The notes beneath the pieces are model-generated. The model worked only from the letters and a program-made list of their open reading frames with translations, made no database searches and had not been told where the DNA came from. A stretch of 15,872 nucleotides of DNA from JAXDLK01 sp034666665. GTDB lineage: Bacteria; Desulfobacterota; Binatia; JACPRU01. The DNA lies in contig JAXDLK010000157.1 in assembly GCA_034666665.1 (NCBI GenBank), positions 1 through 15,872 on the forward strand, read 5' to 3'. A program made the translations under genes and the position numbers. Below, one piece after another: positions 6,945 to 13,754 of the stretch (its first letter is position 1; each line of letters begins with the position of its first letter).

Positions 6945-7643
6945 CTACTCCGCGGTCGCGGTCTCTCCGCGCTGCGCTTCGTTCTTCGCCGGCGGTCCGA
7001 AGGCGAGGAACAGATCCTCGTCCTCGCCGAGGCCGCCGGTGAGCCCGTCACGCCCGAGGGTGCCGAGCGCGAAGCCCTCGCCGGTCCGGTAGTACACGTA
7101 GAGCCGGTGCCACGGGTCGAGGAACCGTCGATCCTCGGGTTTCGCCGAGCGCTGCCACGCTTCGAGATCGGGATAGCTACCGAACTGCGCGCGGTACCGC
7201 TCGACGAGCGGCGCCAGAGACAGGATCTGCTCGCGCGCTCGCTCGCGAGCGAACCGTACCTGGTCCTCCGGCTTCGGCAGCAGGGTCCAGGCGAGCGCCA
7301 CGAGCGCCGCCGTCAGCGTCAGCGAGGCGACGACCAAGCGCTGCTTCTCACGCGGGGAGTGAAGCTCGCTGCGCGCGATTCGCCACGCGCCCCAGAAGGG
7401 AATCCACACCGCGAGCGTGAGCACTCGCCGCTCGCTGTCGACGAGCTCCTCGAGCTCCCGGACGGCGACGTCGGGGCCGACGTGCTCGAGCCGTGGTGAT
7501 GCCGGGGCCCGCGGCACGTCCAGCACGTCGAGCACGACGACGGGCCTCGCGGCGACCGGCTTGCCGCAGGCGACACACATCTGCGTCGCCGAATCGGATG
7601 CGGCCTCCTGCTCGGTCTCGCAGTTGGAGCAGCGCACCCGCAC
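6945..7643 (-). CDS. zinc-ribbon membrane protein with GspG-like C-terminal domain
   Basis: The predicted product is 232 residues. An N-terminal zinc ribbon (Cys5-x2-Cys8, Cys23-x2-Cys26) is followed by a linker, a membrane helix at about 103-121, and a periplasmic tail. The tail holds a helix (QILSLAPLVERYRAQFGSYPDLEAW), then DPWHRLYVYY (177-186), then GRDGLTGGLGEDEDL (197-211). That order matches the C-terminal region of type II secretion major pseudopilins (YPD... DPWG..Y.Y... G.DG..GG.G.D.D), whose Asp/Gly loop binds calcium. It lacks the pseudopilin N-terminal GFTLIE prepilin-peptidase motif, so it is not a pilin itself. The start is GTG at 7643; another GTG two codons later is equally possible. 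The partner gene downstream is DUF983. The function is unknown. Confidence 0.75.
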   Translation of the reverse strand: MRVRCSNCETEQEAASDSATQMCVACGKPVAARPVVVLDVLDVPRAPASPRLEHVGPDVAVRELEELVDSERRVLTLAVWIPFWGAWRIARSELHSPREKQRLVVASLTLTAALVALAWTLLPKPEDQVRFARERAREQILSLAPLVERYRAQFGSYPDLEAWQRSAKPEDRRFLDPWHRLYVYYRTGEGFALGTLGRDGLTGGLGEDEDLFLAFGPPAKNEAQRGETATAE

Positions 7644-7751
7644 GAGCGGCTGACGATACCAACTCGGGGACGCCTGCGGAACCGTTGCCGGTGCGTTCCG
7701 GATCGACTACACGGGATCCTTCCACGGGATCTCTCCACGAAGCTTGCCGCG

Positions 7752-8246
7752 ATGAGCGTCTCCCACCGCGTGTGCGTATCGAAGGAGCATCTCAAGTTCT
7801 CCGCGGCCCACTTCATCGCGTACCGCGGCTTTCGCGAGGCGCTCCACGGCCACAACTACCAAGTGTCGGTGCGTCTCGAGGGGCGAGTCGGCGCCGACGG
7901 GTACGTGGTCGACTTCGGCGTGATCAAGCGCGCGGTGAAGCGGATCTGCGAGTCGCTCGACGAGAAGGTTCTGCTCCCGGAGGCGAGCGACTGCCTCGCC
8001 ATCACCCGCGAGGGCGGCGACGTGCTGGTGCGGTACGAGGACGGGGCGCGATTCTCCTTCCCGGAATCGGACGTGCGGCTGCTGCCGATCGTCCATTCTT
8101 CGGCCGAGGAGCTCGCCGGCTACGTGCTCGATCGTGTCGCGGCCGAGCTTCCGGACCTGGCGGACCGGGGCATCGGCTGGGTCGAGGTGGGAGTCGCGGA
8201 AGCGCCGGGGCAGGTGGCGTACTGCCGCCGGGACCTCGCCGTCTGA
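7752..8246 (+). CDS. 6-pyruvoyltetrahydropterin synthase family (PTPS-III-like)
   Basis: The predicted 164-residue protein is of the COG0720 tunnelling-fold family, which acts on dihydroneopterin triphosphate. The zinc ligands are His20 (FSAAHF), His32 and His34 (LHGHNY). The substrate-anchoring Glu is probably Glu150 in GVAEAPGQVAY. The QueD-type catalytic cysteine, four residues before HGH, is replaced by Arg28, while Glu29 gives ExxHGH. That motif is known from PTPS-III enzymes, which make 6-hydroxymethyl-dihydropterin and bypass FolB in folate synthesis. So it should not be called QueD by default. An extra stretch of about 30 residues (85-112) separates the N- and C-terminal halves. It is divergent from the zinc-ribbon gene. 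The start ATG has only a weak upstream purine stretch. No folate or queuosine genes are nearby. Confidence 0.85.
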   Translation: MSVSHRVCVSKEHLKFSAAHFIAYRGFREALHGHNYQVSVRLEGRVGADGYVVDFGVIKRAVKRICESLDEKVLLPEASDCLAITREGGDVLVRYEDGARFSFPESDVRLLPIVHSSAEELAGYVLDRVAAELPDLADRGIGWVEVGVAEAPGQVAYCRRDLAV

Positions 8247-8258
8247 CTCGGGATCCGG

Positions 8259-9122
8259 TCAGCTGCCAAGGGCGTAGAAGTGCCAGCTCTCGCCGGGATC
8301 GAGGCGGATCACCGCGCTCGACGACCCCGGAAAGCGCCGCTCGATCGATTTGACGAAGTCGGCCGCGGCCTCTCCGTTGGCGATCAGCATCGGCAGCGGG
8401 CCGATCATCTCGTAGTGATACGGGATCACGCGATGCGGCTTGAGGATGCCGAAAGCGCGCGCGGCCTCGTCGGGCGTCATGTCGAGCAAGGCGCCGAAAT
8501 AACGGATCCCGCCGACGGGCAAGAGCGCCACGTCGATCTTCGGAAAGGCCTCGGTGATCGACCAGAAGAGCTTGGGGTCGAAGCGAGTGTCGCCCGCCAC
8601 GTATGCCGTCACCTTGTTCGCCTGCAGGATGTAGCCGTTCTCCCGCACCGAGTGACGCGCAGGGACCGCGATTACCAGCGTCTTCCCGACCAGCGTCTGC
8701 TCCCAGAGCTCGAGCTCGGTGACGCGCCGGTAGCCGAGGCCGCGGAGCTTGCCGGCGAGGCCGGGGGGGACGATCACCTGGACGGTCTTGTCGCGGTAGC
8801 TCCGCAGCGTGTCCTCGTCCAGGTGATCCGAGTGCCGGTGCGTGATGAGGATCGCCTGCATGCGCGGGAGCTTGTCGAGCGCGAGCCCGACCTCGGCGCC
8901 CAACCCGACCGGGAAGGTCGGCGAGTACCACGGGTCGACCAGGATGCGCGTGCCGTGGAAGTCGAGGATCACCGAGCCGTGAACGAGCCGCGTGACGCTG
9001 AGGTCGGCATCGGACGGATGGTAGCTTCGCCGGAGAGCGATCTTCGGCGCGTAGCAACCGGCGAGCAGGATCGCGAGCAGCGGCGCCACGGCAACGCTCG
9101 CTCGCGGGCGGAGGCGCAGCAT
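8259..9122 (-). CDS. NAPE-PLD/UlaG-type metallo-beta-lactamase-fold lipoprotein
   Basis: The predicted product is 287 residues. Residues 1-23 are a lipoprotein signal ending in lipobox LAGC (Cys23). The mature protein is a binuclear metallo-hydrolase with all expected ligands: His95-x-His97-x-Asp99-His100, His157, the bridging Asp178 (GDTRFD) and His236 (PYHYE). The layout, including MTPDEAARAFGILKPHRVIPYH, matches the NAPE-PLD / UlaG-like lactonase branch, which acts on phosphodiesters or lactones. Membrane anchoring favours a lipid-related substrate, but that is inference. I chose the ATG at 9122 for a compact signal peptide. A GTG at 9164 that overlaps the trmL stop (GTGA) is in frame and would add 14 residues; it would imply translational coupling. 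It is last in a three-gene minus-strand run. Confidence 0.86.
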   Translation of the reverse strand: MLRLRPRASVAVAPLLAILLAGCYAPKIALRRSYHPSDADLSVTRLVHGSVILDFHGTRILVDPWYSPTFPVGLGAEVGLALDKLPRMQAILITHRHSDHLDEDTLRSYRDKTVQVIVPPGLAGKLRGLGYRRVTELELWEQTLVGKTLVIAVPARHSVRENGYILQANKVTAYVAGDTRFDPKLFWSITEAFPKIDVALLPVGGIRYFGALLDMTPDEAARAFGILKPHRVIPYHYEMIGPLPMLIANGEAAADFVKSIERRFPGSSSAVIRLDPGESWHFYALGS

Positions 9123-9160
9123 CGGGCGGCTTTGTAGTGAAAATGGAAGTGAAAGCAACG

Positions 9161-9613
9161 TCACGTGCGCCCGTGCTGCCGGAGCGCCTCGTAGAGGACG
9201 ATCGCCGCCGCGTTCGCGAGGTTCAGGCTCCGGACGTGCGCGTTCGACATCGGGATCACGTAGGTGCGGTCGCGGTGCGGCTCGAGGATCTCGGCAGGGA
9301 GCCCTCGGGTCTCGCCGCCGAAGACGAGGAAGTCGTTCTCACCGTACTCGACGGACGTGTAGGAGCGCTCGCCGCGGGCGGAGAACAGGCGAAGCGCTGC
9401 GCCCGGATTGCGCTCGAGGAGCTCGTCCCAGGAGGGGTACGTGAAGAGGCGCACCGATGGCCAGTAGTCGAGGCCGGCGCGGCGGAGGTAACGGTCCTCG
9501 AGCGAGAACCCGAGCGGCCCGACGAGGTGGAGCGGCGTGTCGGTTGCCGCGCAGAGCCGCGCGGTCGTCCCGGTATTGGGCGGGATCTCCGGCTCGACGA
9601 GCACCACGTGCAT
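9161..9613 (-). CDS. trmL: tRNA (cytidine(34)-2'-O)-methyltransferase
   Basis: The predicted 150-residue protein is a minimal SPOUT-class methyltransferase of normal TrmL length. It methylates the ribose of the wobble nucleotide in certain tRNA-Leu species using S-adenosylmethionine. Motif 1 is Asn13...Arg19 (PPNTGTTARLCA), motif 2 is FGGETRGLP (98-106), and motif 3, which forms the trefoil knot, is IPMSNAHVRSLNLANA (120-135). Its ATG shares one base with the stop of the upstream DUF1285 gene (TGATG), so the two are translationally coupled. The lipoprotein hydrolase follows on the same strand within 38 bases. Assignment is confident because all three motifs are intact and the length is right. 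Confidence 0.95.
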   Translation of the reverse strand: MHVVLVEPEIPPNTGTTARLCAATDTPLHLVGPLGFSLEDRYLRRAGLDYWPSVRLFTYPSWDELLERNPGAALRLFSARGERSYTSVEYGENDFLVFGGETRGLPAEILEPHRDRTYVIPMSNAHVRSLNLANAAAIVLYEALRQHGRT

Positions 9614-10071
9614 CAGCGCGCGCGGATCGGAAAGTCGCCGTGCGACGTCCGCAGCGCGAATCCGCCGCCGACCTCGGCCATCGCCGGAGCGAGCTGCGAT
9701 TGCGCGCTCCGCAGGAAACGCGCCTCGTGCGCGCCGTCCTTGACGCGGCAGACGAGGGCGTCGTCCGGCCCGACGGTGAGCGTCCCGGGATCGAGCGGCT
9801 CGACGCTCTCGTCGTTCAGCACCACCGAGAAGCCGCCCGCGGGATCGCCGTCCACGCGACGCACGACGAACGGCGTATCCTCGACCTCGATCGCCGCGCG
9901 CTCGTCGCCCATCTGCAGCTGATAGCCGCCCTCGGGGCGCTTCTTCAGCGAGCGGCTGAAGAGCAGCGCGATCCGCGGGTTCACGATCCGCTCGCCGTCG
10001 CTGTACCAGTTGCCGTCGCGCCCGAAGCGGATGTCGTGGCTCTCGATCGCCCAGAAGCCAGCGGCCGGCAT
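9613..10071 (-). CDS. DUF1285 family protein
   Basis: The predicted product is 152 residues, cytosolic, with no signal peptide. It matches the DUF1285 pattern: an N-terminal F-x-I-x-x-D-G-x-W-Y-x-D-G-x-x-I (about 14-29), IALLFSRSLKKRPEGGYQL (34-52), then IEVEDTPFVV (61-70). Two short beta-rich domains are expected from known structures of the family. The role is not established. Its stop overlaps the trmL start by one base and it is first in the operon with trmL and the metallo-hydrolase. An 83-base gap separates it from the divergent lgt, so promoters for both should lie at 10072-10154; I could not pick out clear hexamers there. Confidence 0.85.
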   Translation of the reverse strand: MPAAGFWAIESHDIRFGRDGNWYSDGERIVNPRIALLFSRSLKKRPEGGYQLQMGDERAAIEVEDTPFVVRRVDGDPAGGFSVVLNDESVEPLDPGTLTVGPDDALVCRVKDGAHEARFLRSAQSQLAPAMAEVGGGFALRTSHGDFPIRAR

Positions 10072-10154
10072 GACGCGAGAGCACCACGGGCGGCGGGCTC
10101 CGTCAACGACCGCCGCTAGCGACCGCGCCGCAGTTCATCTACCTTCCGTCGCTC

Positions 10155-10940
10155 ATGGTTCCGGTCCTGATCGAGCTCGGCCCGGTGTCGATCTACACGT
10201 TCGGCGCGCTGATGGCGCTCGCGTTCCTGGTCTCCGGCTCGATCGTCGCCGTCGAGCTCGAGCGCAAGGGGATGGATCCCGAGCACGCGTGGTCCATCCT
10301 CTTCTGGGCGGCGCTCGGCGGCCTCGTCGGAGCACGGCTCTTCGTCGTCTTCGACGATTGGCGGGGCTTCCTCGAACATCCGGTGTCGATCCTGCTGAGC
10401 GGCTCCGGGTTCGTCTGGTACGGCGGGCTCCTCGGCGGCGTGCTGAGCGTCACCCTGTATCTCCGTAGCGCAGGCCTCGCGTGGCTCCCCGTGGTCGACG
10501 TGCTCGCCCCCGGGCTCGCGATCGGCCACGCGATCGGGCGCATCGGCTGCCAGGTCGCCGGCGACGGCGACTGGGGGAAGCCGACGAGCCTCCCATGGGG
10601 CATGACGTACCCGCGCGCGGTGATCGGCTGGACGGAGTGGGCGCGGAGCGTCGGGCTGCCGCCGACGGTGCGCGTGCATCCGGCGCCGGTCTACGAGTCG
10701 CTTGCCTACTCGGCGATCTTCCTCGTCCTCTGGCAGCTCCGGCGCCGGGCGCTTCCAGCGGGCTCGCTCTTCTGGGCCTACCTCGCGCTCTCGAGCGTCG
10801 CGCGGTTCGCCGTCGAGGCGGTACGGATCGAGCCGGTGGTCGCGACCGGGCTCACGCAGGCGCAGTGGATCGCGATCGTGCTCTTCATCGTCGGCACCGC
10901 GATGTTGGTGTCGCGGCGAATGGAGCCCGAGGCCCCATGA
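10155..10940 (+). CDS. lgt: prolipoprotein diacylglyceryl transferase
   Basis: The predicted 261-residue inner-membrane protein with about seven membrane helices is of usual Lgt length. Lgt transfers diacylglycerol from phosphatidylglycerol to the lipobox cysteine, the first step of lipoprotein maturation. Family landmarks are GFVWYGGLLGG (85-95), GHAIGRIGCQVAGDGDWG (124-141) with the essential Arg129, and HPAPVYES (175-182). The HGR-type motif reads GHAIGRIGC instead of the enterobacterial HGRIGNF, a common variant outside that group. The stop overlaps the start of a TlpA-like lipoprotein (ATGA), so the two are co-translated. Natural clients in the window are that lipoprotein, the one at 30-239 and the metallo-hydrolase at 8259-9122. 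Confidence 0.96.
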   Translation: MVPVLIELGPVSIYTFGALMALAFLVSGSIVAVELERKGMDPEHAWSILFWAALGGLVGARLFVVFDDWRGFLEHPVSILLSGSGFVWYGGLLGGVLSVTLYLRSAGLAWLPVVDVLAPGLAIGHAIGRIGCQVAGDGDWGKPTSLPWGMTYPRAVIGWTEWARSVGLPPTVRVHPAPVYESLAYSAIFLVLWQLRRRALPAGSLFWAYLALSSVARFAVEAVRIEPVVATGLTQAQWIAIVLFIVGTAMLVSRRMEPEAP

Positions 10941-11443
10941 CCTCGCGCCGTCTCCGGGTCGTGTTCTGCGCGATCTTGCTCGCGGTCGGCTGCCGGAAGG
11001 CGCCGCTGACGGCCCCGGAGTTCATGCTCTCGGATCTCTCGGGCAAGGTCGTTCGCCTGAGCGATCTACGCGGCAAGGTCGTGCTGCTGAACGTCTGGAC
11101 CACCTGGTGCCCGCCGTGCGTTCAGGAGATGCCCACGCTCGAGGAGCTGGGGCACGCGATGCGAGGGAAGGACTTCGTGCTTCTCGCCGTCAGCCAGGAC
11201 GAGCAGCCGGACGCCGTGCGGCCCTGGGTCGACAAGAATGGTCTCGACCTCGCGGTGCTGCTCGACCCGCGCGGAGCCGTCGGCCACGATTACGGCGTCA
11301 CCGGTTATCCCGAGACCTTCGTCATCGACCGCCAGGGCCGGATCGTCCACCACCACATCGGCTTCCGCAACTGGTCGGAGCCGACGGTCGTGAGCGCGAT
11401 CGAGAAGCTCCTCGCCACGGGCGAGTGGACGCCGATCTCCTGA
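10937..11443 (+). CDS. TlpA-like thioredoxin-fold lipoprotein
   Basis: The predicted product is 168 residues. Residues 1-19 are a lipoprotein signal with lipobox AVGC (Cys19). The mature part is a TlpA/ResA-type thioredoxin domain: PEFMLSDLSGKVVRLSDLRGKVVLLNVWTTW, the redox motif Trp57-Cys58-Pro-Pro-Cys61, and the cis-proline loop GYPETFVID with Pro125. Such proteins reduce disulfides outside the cytosol, often in cytochrome c maturation. No ccm or ccs gene is in the window, so the client is unknown. Its ATG overlaps the lgt stop (ATGA). Being lipidated, it depends on the enzyme encoded directly upstream. The C-terminus (LLATGEWTPIS) is complete; a repeat element starts 11 bases later. Confidence 0.92.
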   Translation: MTSRRLRVVFCAILLAVGCRKAPLTAPEFMLSDLSGKVVRLSDLRGKVVLLNVWTTWCPPCVQEMPTLEELGHAMRGKDFVLLAVSQDEQPDAVRPWVDKNGLDLAVLLDPRGAVGHDYGVTGYPETFVIDRQGRIVHHHIGFRNWSEPTVVSAIEKLLATGEWTPIS

Positions 11444-11550
11444 CTGGTCGGCGACCCTCACCCGGCGCTGGCGCGCCACCCTCGCCCTCGCGAAAGAGCT
11501 CGGGGGCGCAAGATGTTGCTCACCAGTTCGCAACGCGCCTCCTGGAAGGG

Positions 11551-11670
11551 AGAGGGGATTGGATCGGCAGAAGGTTCGCAAGGTCTCCCTCTTACCCTCT
11601 TCCTTCCAGGTAGAGGGGATCGGATCGGGAGAGGTTCGCAAAGCCTCCCCTCTTACCCTCTCCCGTCCTG
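11551..11670. repeat. two ~60-base tandem units
   Basis: Units 11551-11610 and 11611-11670 each run AGAGGGGAT-GGATCGG-GGTTCGCAA-CCTC-TTACCCTCT in the same order, with a few substitutions and one-base indels. GTTCGCA recurs at 11526, 11574 and 11634, so a degraded partial unit precedes them. This is a local duplication inside the larger element. Confidence 0.8.
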
Positions 11671-11679
11671 GGAGAGGGT
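11655..11679. terminator. hairpin between convergent TlpA-like and TusA genes
   Basis: ACCCTCTCCC (11655-11664), loop GTCCT, GGGAGAGGGT (11670-11679) is a perfect 10-bp stem. There is no T-run. It is positioned between converging transcripts, so a terminator role is possible, but the same hairpin core is part of the dispersed repeat family. Confidence 0.4.
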
Positions 11680-11725
11680 GGCCGAAGGCCGGGTGAGGGC
11701 GAGCGCACGGCCGAACCTGCGGCGA

Positions 11726-11941
11726 TCACTTCTGGATGACGATCCGCCAGGCGGACGAGACTGCCGCCACCTCGATGACGTCGTAGCCCTCGGCCTCGGC
11801 CGCGCGCGGGATGTCGCGCACGCCGCGCTCGTCGTCGACGAGCAGCGCCAGCGTCTCCGACGGCGACAACGTCTCCAGTCGGACCTTCGCCTTCGCCCAG
11901 TTGAGCGGGCAGCGAACGCCGCGGAGATCGAGCTCCGTCAC
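11726..11941 (-). CDS. TusA/SirA-family sulfur-carrier protein
   Basis: The predicted product is 71 residues, the normal length for the TusA fold. The N-terminal signature ELDLRGVRCPLNWAKAK has the family Cys11-Pro12, which carries a persulfide in characterised members. The C-terminal half (DDERGVRDIPRAAEAEGYDVIEV) fits the family's second beta-alpha unit. It starts at GTG 11941, overlapping the ACT-protein stop by 4 bases (GTGA), so it is translationally coupled. Members act in tRNA thiolation, molybdenum-cofactor or sulfur-oxidation relays. No tusBCDE, sulfur-oxidation or cofactor gene is in view, so the pathway is open. Calling it TusA itself would be too specific. Confidence 0.9.
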   Translation of the reverse strand: MTELDLRGVRCPLNWAKAKVRLETLSPSETLALLVDDERGVRDIPRAAEAEGYDVIEVAAVSSAWRIVIQK

Positions 11942-12327
11942 CGCTCGAGAGCTCTCCGCGCCTTCTTCAAATCGTTGACGCGGAGGTAGAGCCGCGCGCG
12001 CGTCGCGATGCCGACCGTGCCGTAGAGATAGTCGATGTTGACCCGGGCGCGCGCGAGCCGGCGCGCCACGTCCTCGAGCGCACCCGGACGGTTCGTCAGA
12101 TCGATCTGCAGAACCTCCTTGGTGATCACGGGCAAGTCGCGGGCGGCGAGAACCGCGGTCGCCTTCGCCGGCTTCGGCACCACCATGCGCACGATCGCAT
12201 GATCGATGTGATCGACGACGGAGATCGCCTCGAGGTTCACTCCCTCCTCGCGAAGGTTCTTGCAGACGGCGGCGAGGACGCCGGACTTGTTCTCGAGGAA
12301 AAAAGAAAGCTCCGTTACGACACGCAT
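11938..12327 (-). CDS. tandem ACT-domain protein
   Basis: The predicted product is 129 residues, consisting almost wholly of two ACT domains (about 2-65 and 68-128). The first begins VVTELSFFLENKSGVLAAVCKNLREEGVNLEAISV, the second VLQIDLTNRPGALEDVARRLARARVNIDYLYG. Both show the NKSGVL / NRPGAL loop that binds small ligands, usually amino acids. There is no catalytic domain, so it is probably a stand-alone sensor or an allosteric partner. The ATG has GGAGG 5 bases upstream. The stop overlaps the TusA-family start, implying a joint role. It is divergent from the acyl-CoA dehydrogenase across 155 bases. The ligand is unknown. Confidence 0.92.
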   Translation of the reverse strand: MRVVTELSFFLENKSGVLAAVCKNLREEGVNLEAISVVDHIDHAIVRMVVPKPAKATAVLAARDLPVITKEVLQIDLTNRPGALEDVARRLARARVNIDYLYGTVGIATRARLYLRVNDLKKARRALER

Positions 12328-12430
12328 GCAGTCCTCCGGTAGCGATTGCTCGACCCATACCAACGAGGTGCACCCCCTTCAACGCGCAGGGGCGAACCGG
12401 GGACTCGAACGCATCGGGCCGTCCGGCTCC

Positions 12431-12459
12431 TGGACTCCCTCGGGGCTGGGCACTACTGT
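12431..12459 (+). promoter_or_regulatory. candidate promoter of the acyl-CoA dehydrogenase
   Basis: TGGACT (12431-12436) and TACTGT (12454-12459) are 17 bases apart, a moderate match to sigma70 hexamers (4/6 and 3/6). The -10 overlaps the palindrome at 12457-12471, which is a suitable place for repressor binding. Weak on sequence alone. Confidence 0.35.
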
Positions 12460-12471
12460 TCCGACGGAACA
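12457..12471. promoter_or_regulatory. palindromic operator candidate upstream of acyl-CoA dehydrogenase
   Basis: TGTTCCG-A-CGGAACA is a perfect 15-base palindrome ending 11 bases before the start codon. The core TTCCGACGGAA recurs at 14482-14492 upstream of the 3-hydroxyacyl-CoA dehydrogenase. The position over the -10/+1 region fits a repressor site. Confidence 0.55.
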
Positions 12472-12482
12472 CGTCGCCGATC

Positions 12483-13712
12483 ATGGATTTCCGTCTCACG
12501 CCGAAAGCCGAGGAGCTCCGCAGCCGGGTCGCGGCGTTCCTCGAGCGACACGTGTTGCCGATCGAGCCGGAGCTCCTCCAGGAGCGCGAGCTCCGGCCCA
12601 CCATCGAGGAGCCGTATCCGCCGCGGATGCGCGCCCTGCGTGCGATCGCCCGAGGGGAAGGTCTCTGGAACCTCTTCCTGCCCGACCGTCGCTATGGCGC
12701 GGGCCTCACGAACGCGGAGTATGCGCCCGCGTGCGAGGTGATGGGCCGCTCGCCCGTCGCTTCGGAAGTGTTCAACTGCGCCGCGCCCGACACCGGCAAC
12801 ACGGAGATCCTCGCCGAGTTCGGCAGCGAGGAGCAGAAGAAGGAGTGGCTCGAGCCGCTGCTCGCCGGGGCGATCCGCAGCTGCTTCTCCATGACCGAGC
12901 GAGAGGTCTCCGGGGCGGACCCGACCGGGCTCACCACGCGCGCCGTTCGCGACGGCGACCACTGGGTGATCGACGGCTCCAAGTGGTTCACGTCGGGCGC
13001 CTACGGCGCGCGCTTCGCGATCGCGATGGTGGTGACGAGCCCCGAGGCACCGCGCCACCAGCGCATGAGCCAGATCATCGTGCCGACCGACGCGCCGGGG
13101 TTTCACGTCGTTCGTGCGATCCCGGTGATGGGACACTCGGGCGGCAGCGGCCACTGCGAGGTGCGTTACGAGGGCTGCCGCGTGCCCGCGCGGAATCTCC
13201 TCGGTCCGGAAGGCGCGGGATTCGCGATCGCGCAGGCGCGTCTCGGACCCGGTCGCGTGCATCACTGCATGCGGGCGATCGGTGCGGCGGAGCGAGCGAT
13301 CGAGATGATGTGCCGGCGCGCGAACGAGCGTGTCGCCTTCGGCGGTCCGCTCGGAGAGAAGCAGTTCGTGCAGGACATGATCGCGCGCTCGCGGATGGAG
13401 GTCGACCAGGCGCGGCTGCTCACGCTGTATGCCGCCTGGAAGATGGACACCGCGGGAAAGCGCGAATCGCGGCAGGAGATCGCGATGATCAAGGTCGTCG
13501 CCGCGAACGTCTACATGAAGGTGATCGACCGCGCGATCCAGGTGTTCGGCGCCGCCGGCGTTTCCGACGACACGCCGCTCGCGCTCCTCTGGCGGCAGGG
13601 ACGGATGCTGCGGATCGGTGACGGGCCCGACGAGGTGCACAAGATGGTGATCGCCCGCCGCGAGCTCGCGCGCTTCCCGGCGGTGGATCGGCCGGCGGGA
13701 GCGGCGTCGTAA
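12483..13712 (+). CDS. acyl-CoA dehydrogenase (ACAD10/11-like)
   Basis: The predicted 409-residue flavoprotein is of usual length for acyl-CoA dehydrogenases, which introduce the trans-2 double bond and pass electrons to an electron-transfer flavoprotein. An N-terminal helical domain (1-130) is followed by FSMTER (135-140) and GSKWFTSGA (165-173), the FAD and substrate-binding strands, then a helical C-terminal domain ending in LRIGDGPDEVHKMVIAR (376-392). At the place where medium-chain enzymes have the catalytic Glu of YEGT, this protein has Asp380 in DGPDEVH, as in ACAD10/11-type members. No clear ribosome binding site precedes the ATG. A palindrome lies over the presumed promoter. With the 3-hydroxyacyl-CoA dehydrogenase downstream it suggests fatty-acid or related acyl-CoA degradation. 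Confidence 0.93.
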   Translation: MDFRLTPKAEELRSRVAAFLERHVLPIEPELLQERELRPTIEEPYPPRMRALRAIARGEGLWNLFLPDRRYGAGLTNAEYAPACEVMGRSPVASEVFNCAAPDTGNTEILAEFGSEEQKKEWLEPLLAGAIRSCFSMTEREVSGADPTGLTTRAVRDGDHWVIDGSKWFTSGAYGARFAIAMVVTSPEAPRHQRMSQIIVPTDAPGFHVVRAIPVMGHSGGSGHCEVRYEGCRVPARNLLGPEGAGFAIAQARLGPGRVHHCMRAIGAAERAIEMMCRRANERVAFGGPLGEKQFVQDMIARSRMEVDQARLLTLYAAWKMDTAGKRESRQEIAMIKVVAANVYMKVIDRAIQVFGAAGVSDDTPLALLWRQGRMLRIGDGPDEVHKMVIARRELARFPAVDRPAGAAS

Positions 13713-13754
13713 GCGGAGGGGTTCTCGGCGGATTCGACCGCGAGGATCTCCCGG

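Larger units (their letters stand above)
11455..11699. repeat. composite palindromic repeat element (copy 3)
   Basis: The 245-base element lies between convergent genes. The left end, CCCTCACCCGGCGCTGGC (11455-), and the right end (11674-11699) are imperfect inverted repeats: the right end's reverse complement begins CCCTCACCCGGCC and also continues GCCACCCTC. The left end is nearly identical to the element at 3937. The interior holds a 60-base tandem duplication. No open frame or transposase is visible, so it could be a MITE-like or REP-type element. Confidence 0.75.

Noticed and set aside
6945..7643. Type II secretion pseudopilin GspG
   Set aside because: The N-terminus is a zinc ribbon with a central membrane helix and has no prepilin peptidase motif.
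12388..12411. tRNA-like tail on the minus strand (GTTCGAGTCCCC)
   Set aside because: The would-be T-stem does not pair (GATGC against CCCCG) and no anticodon or D arm lies upstream, so this is probably chance similarity.
12260..13621. A 453-codon open frame on the plus strand over the acyl-CoA dehydrogenase
   Set aside because: The product is low-complexity Arg/Ala/Gly-rich, whereas the overlapping frame at 12483-13712 has clear acyl-CoA dehydrogenase motifs.
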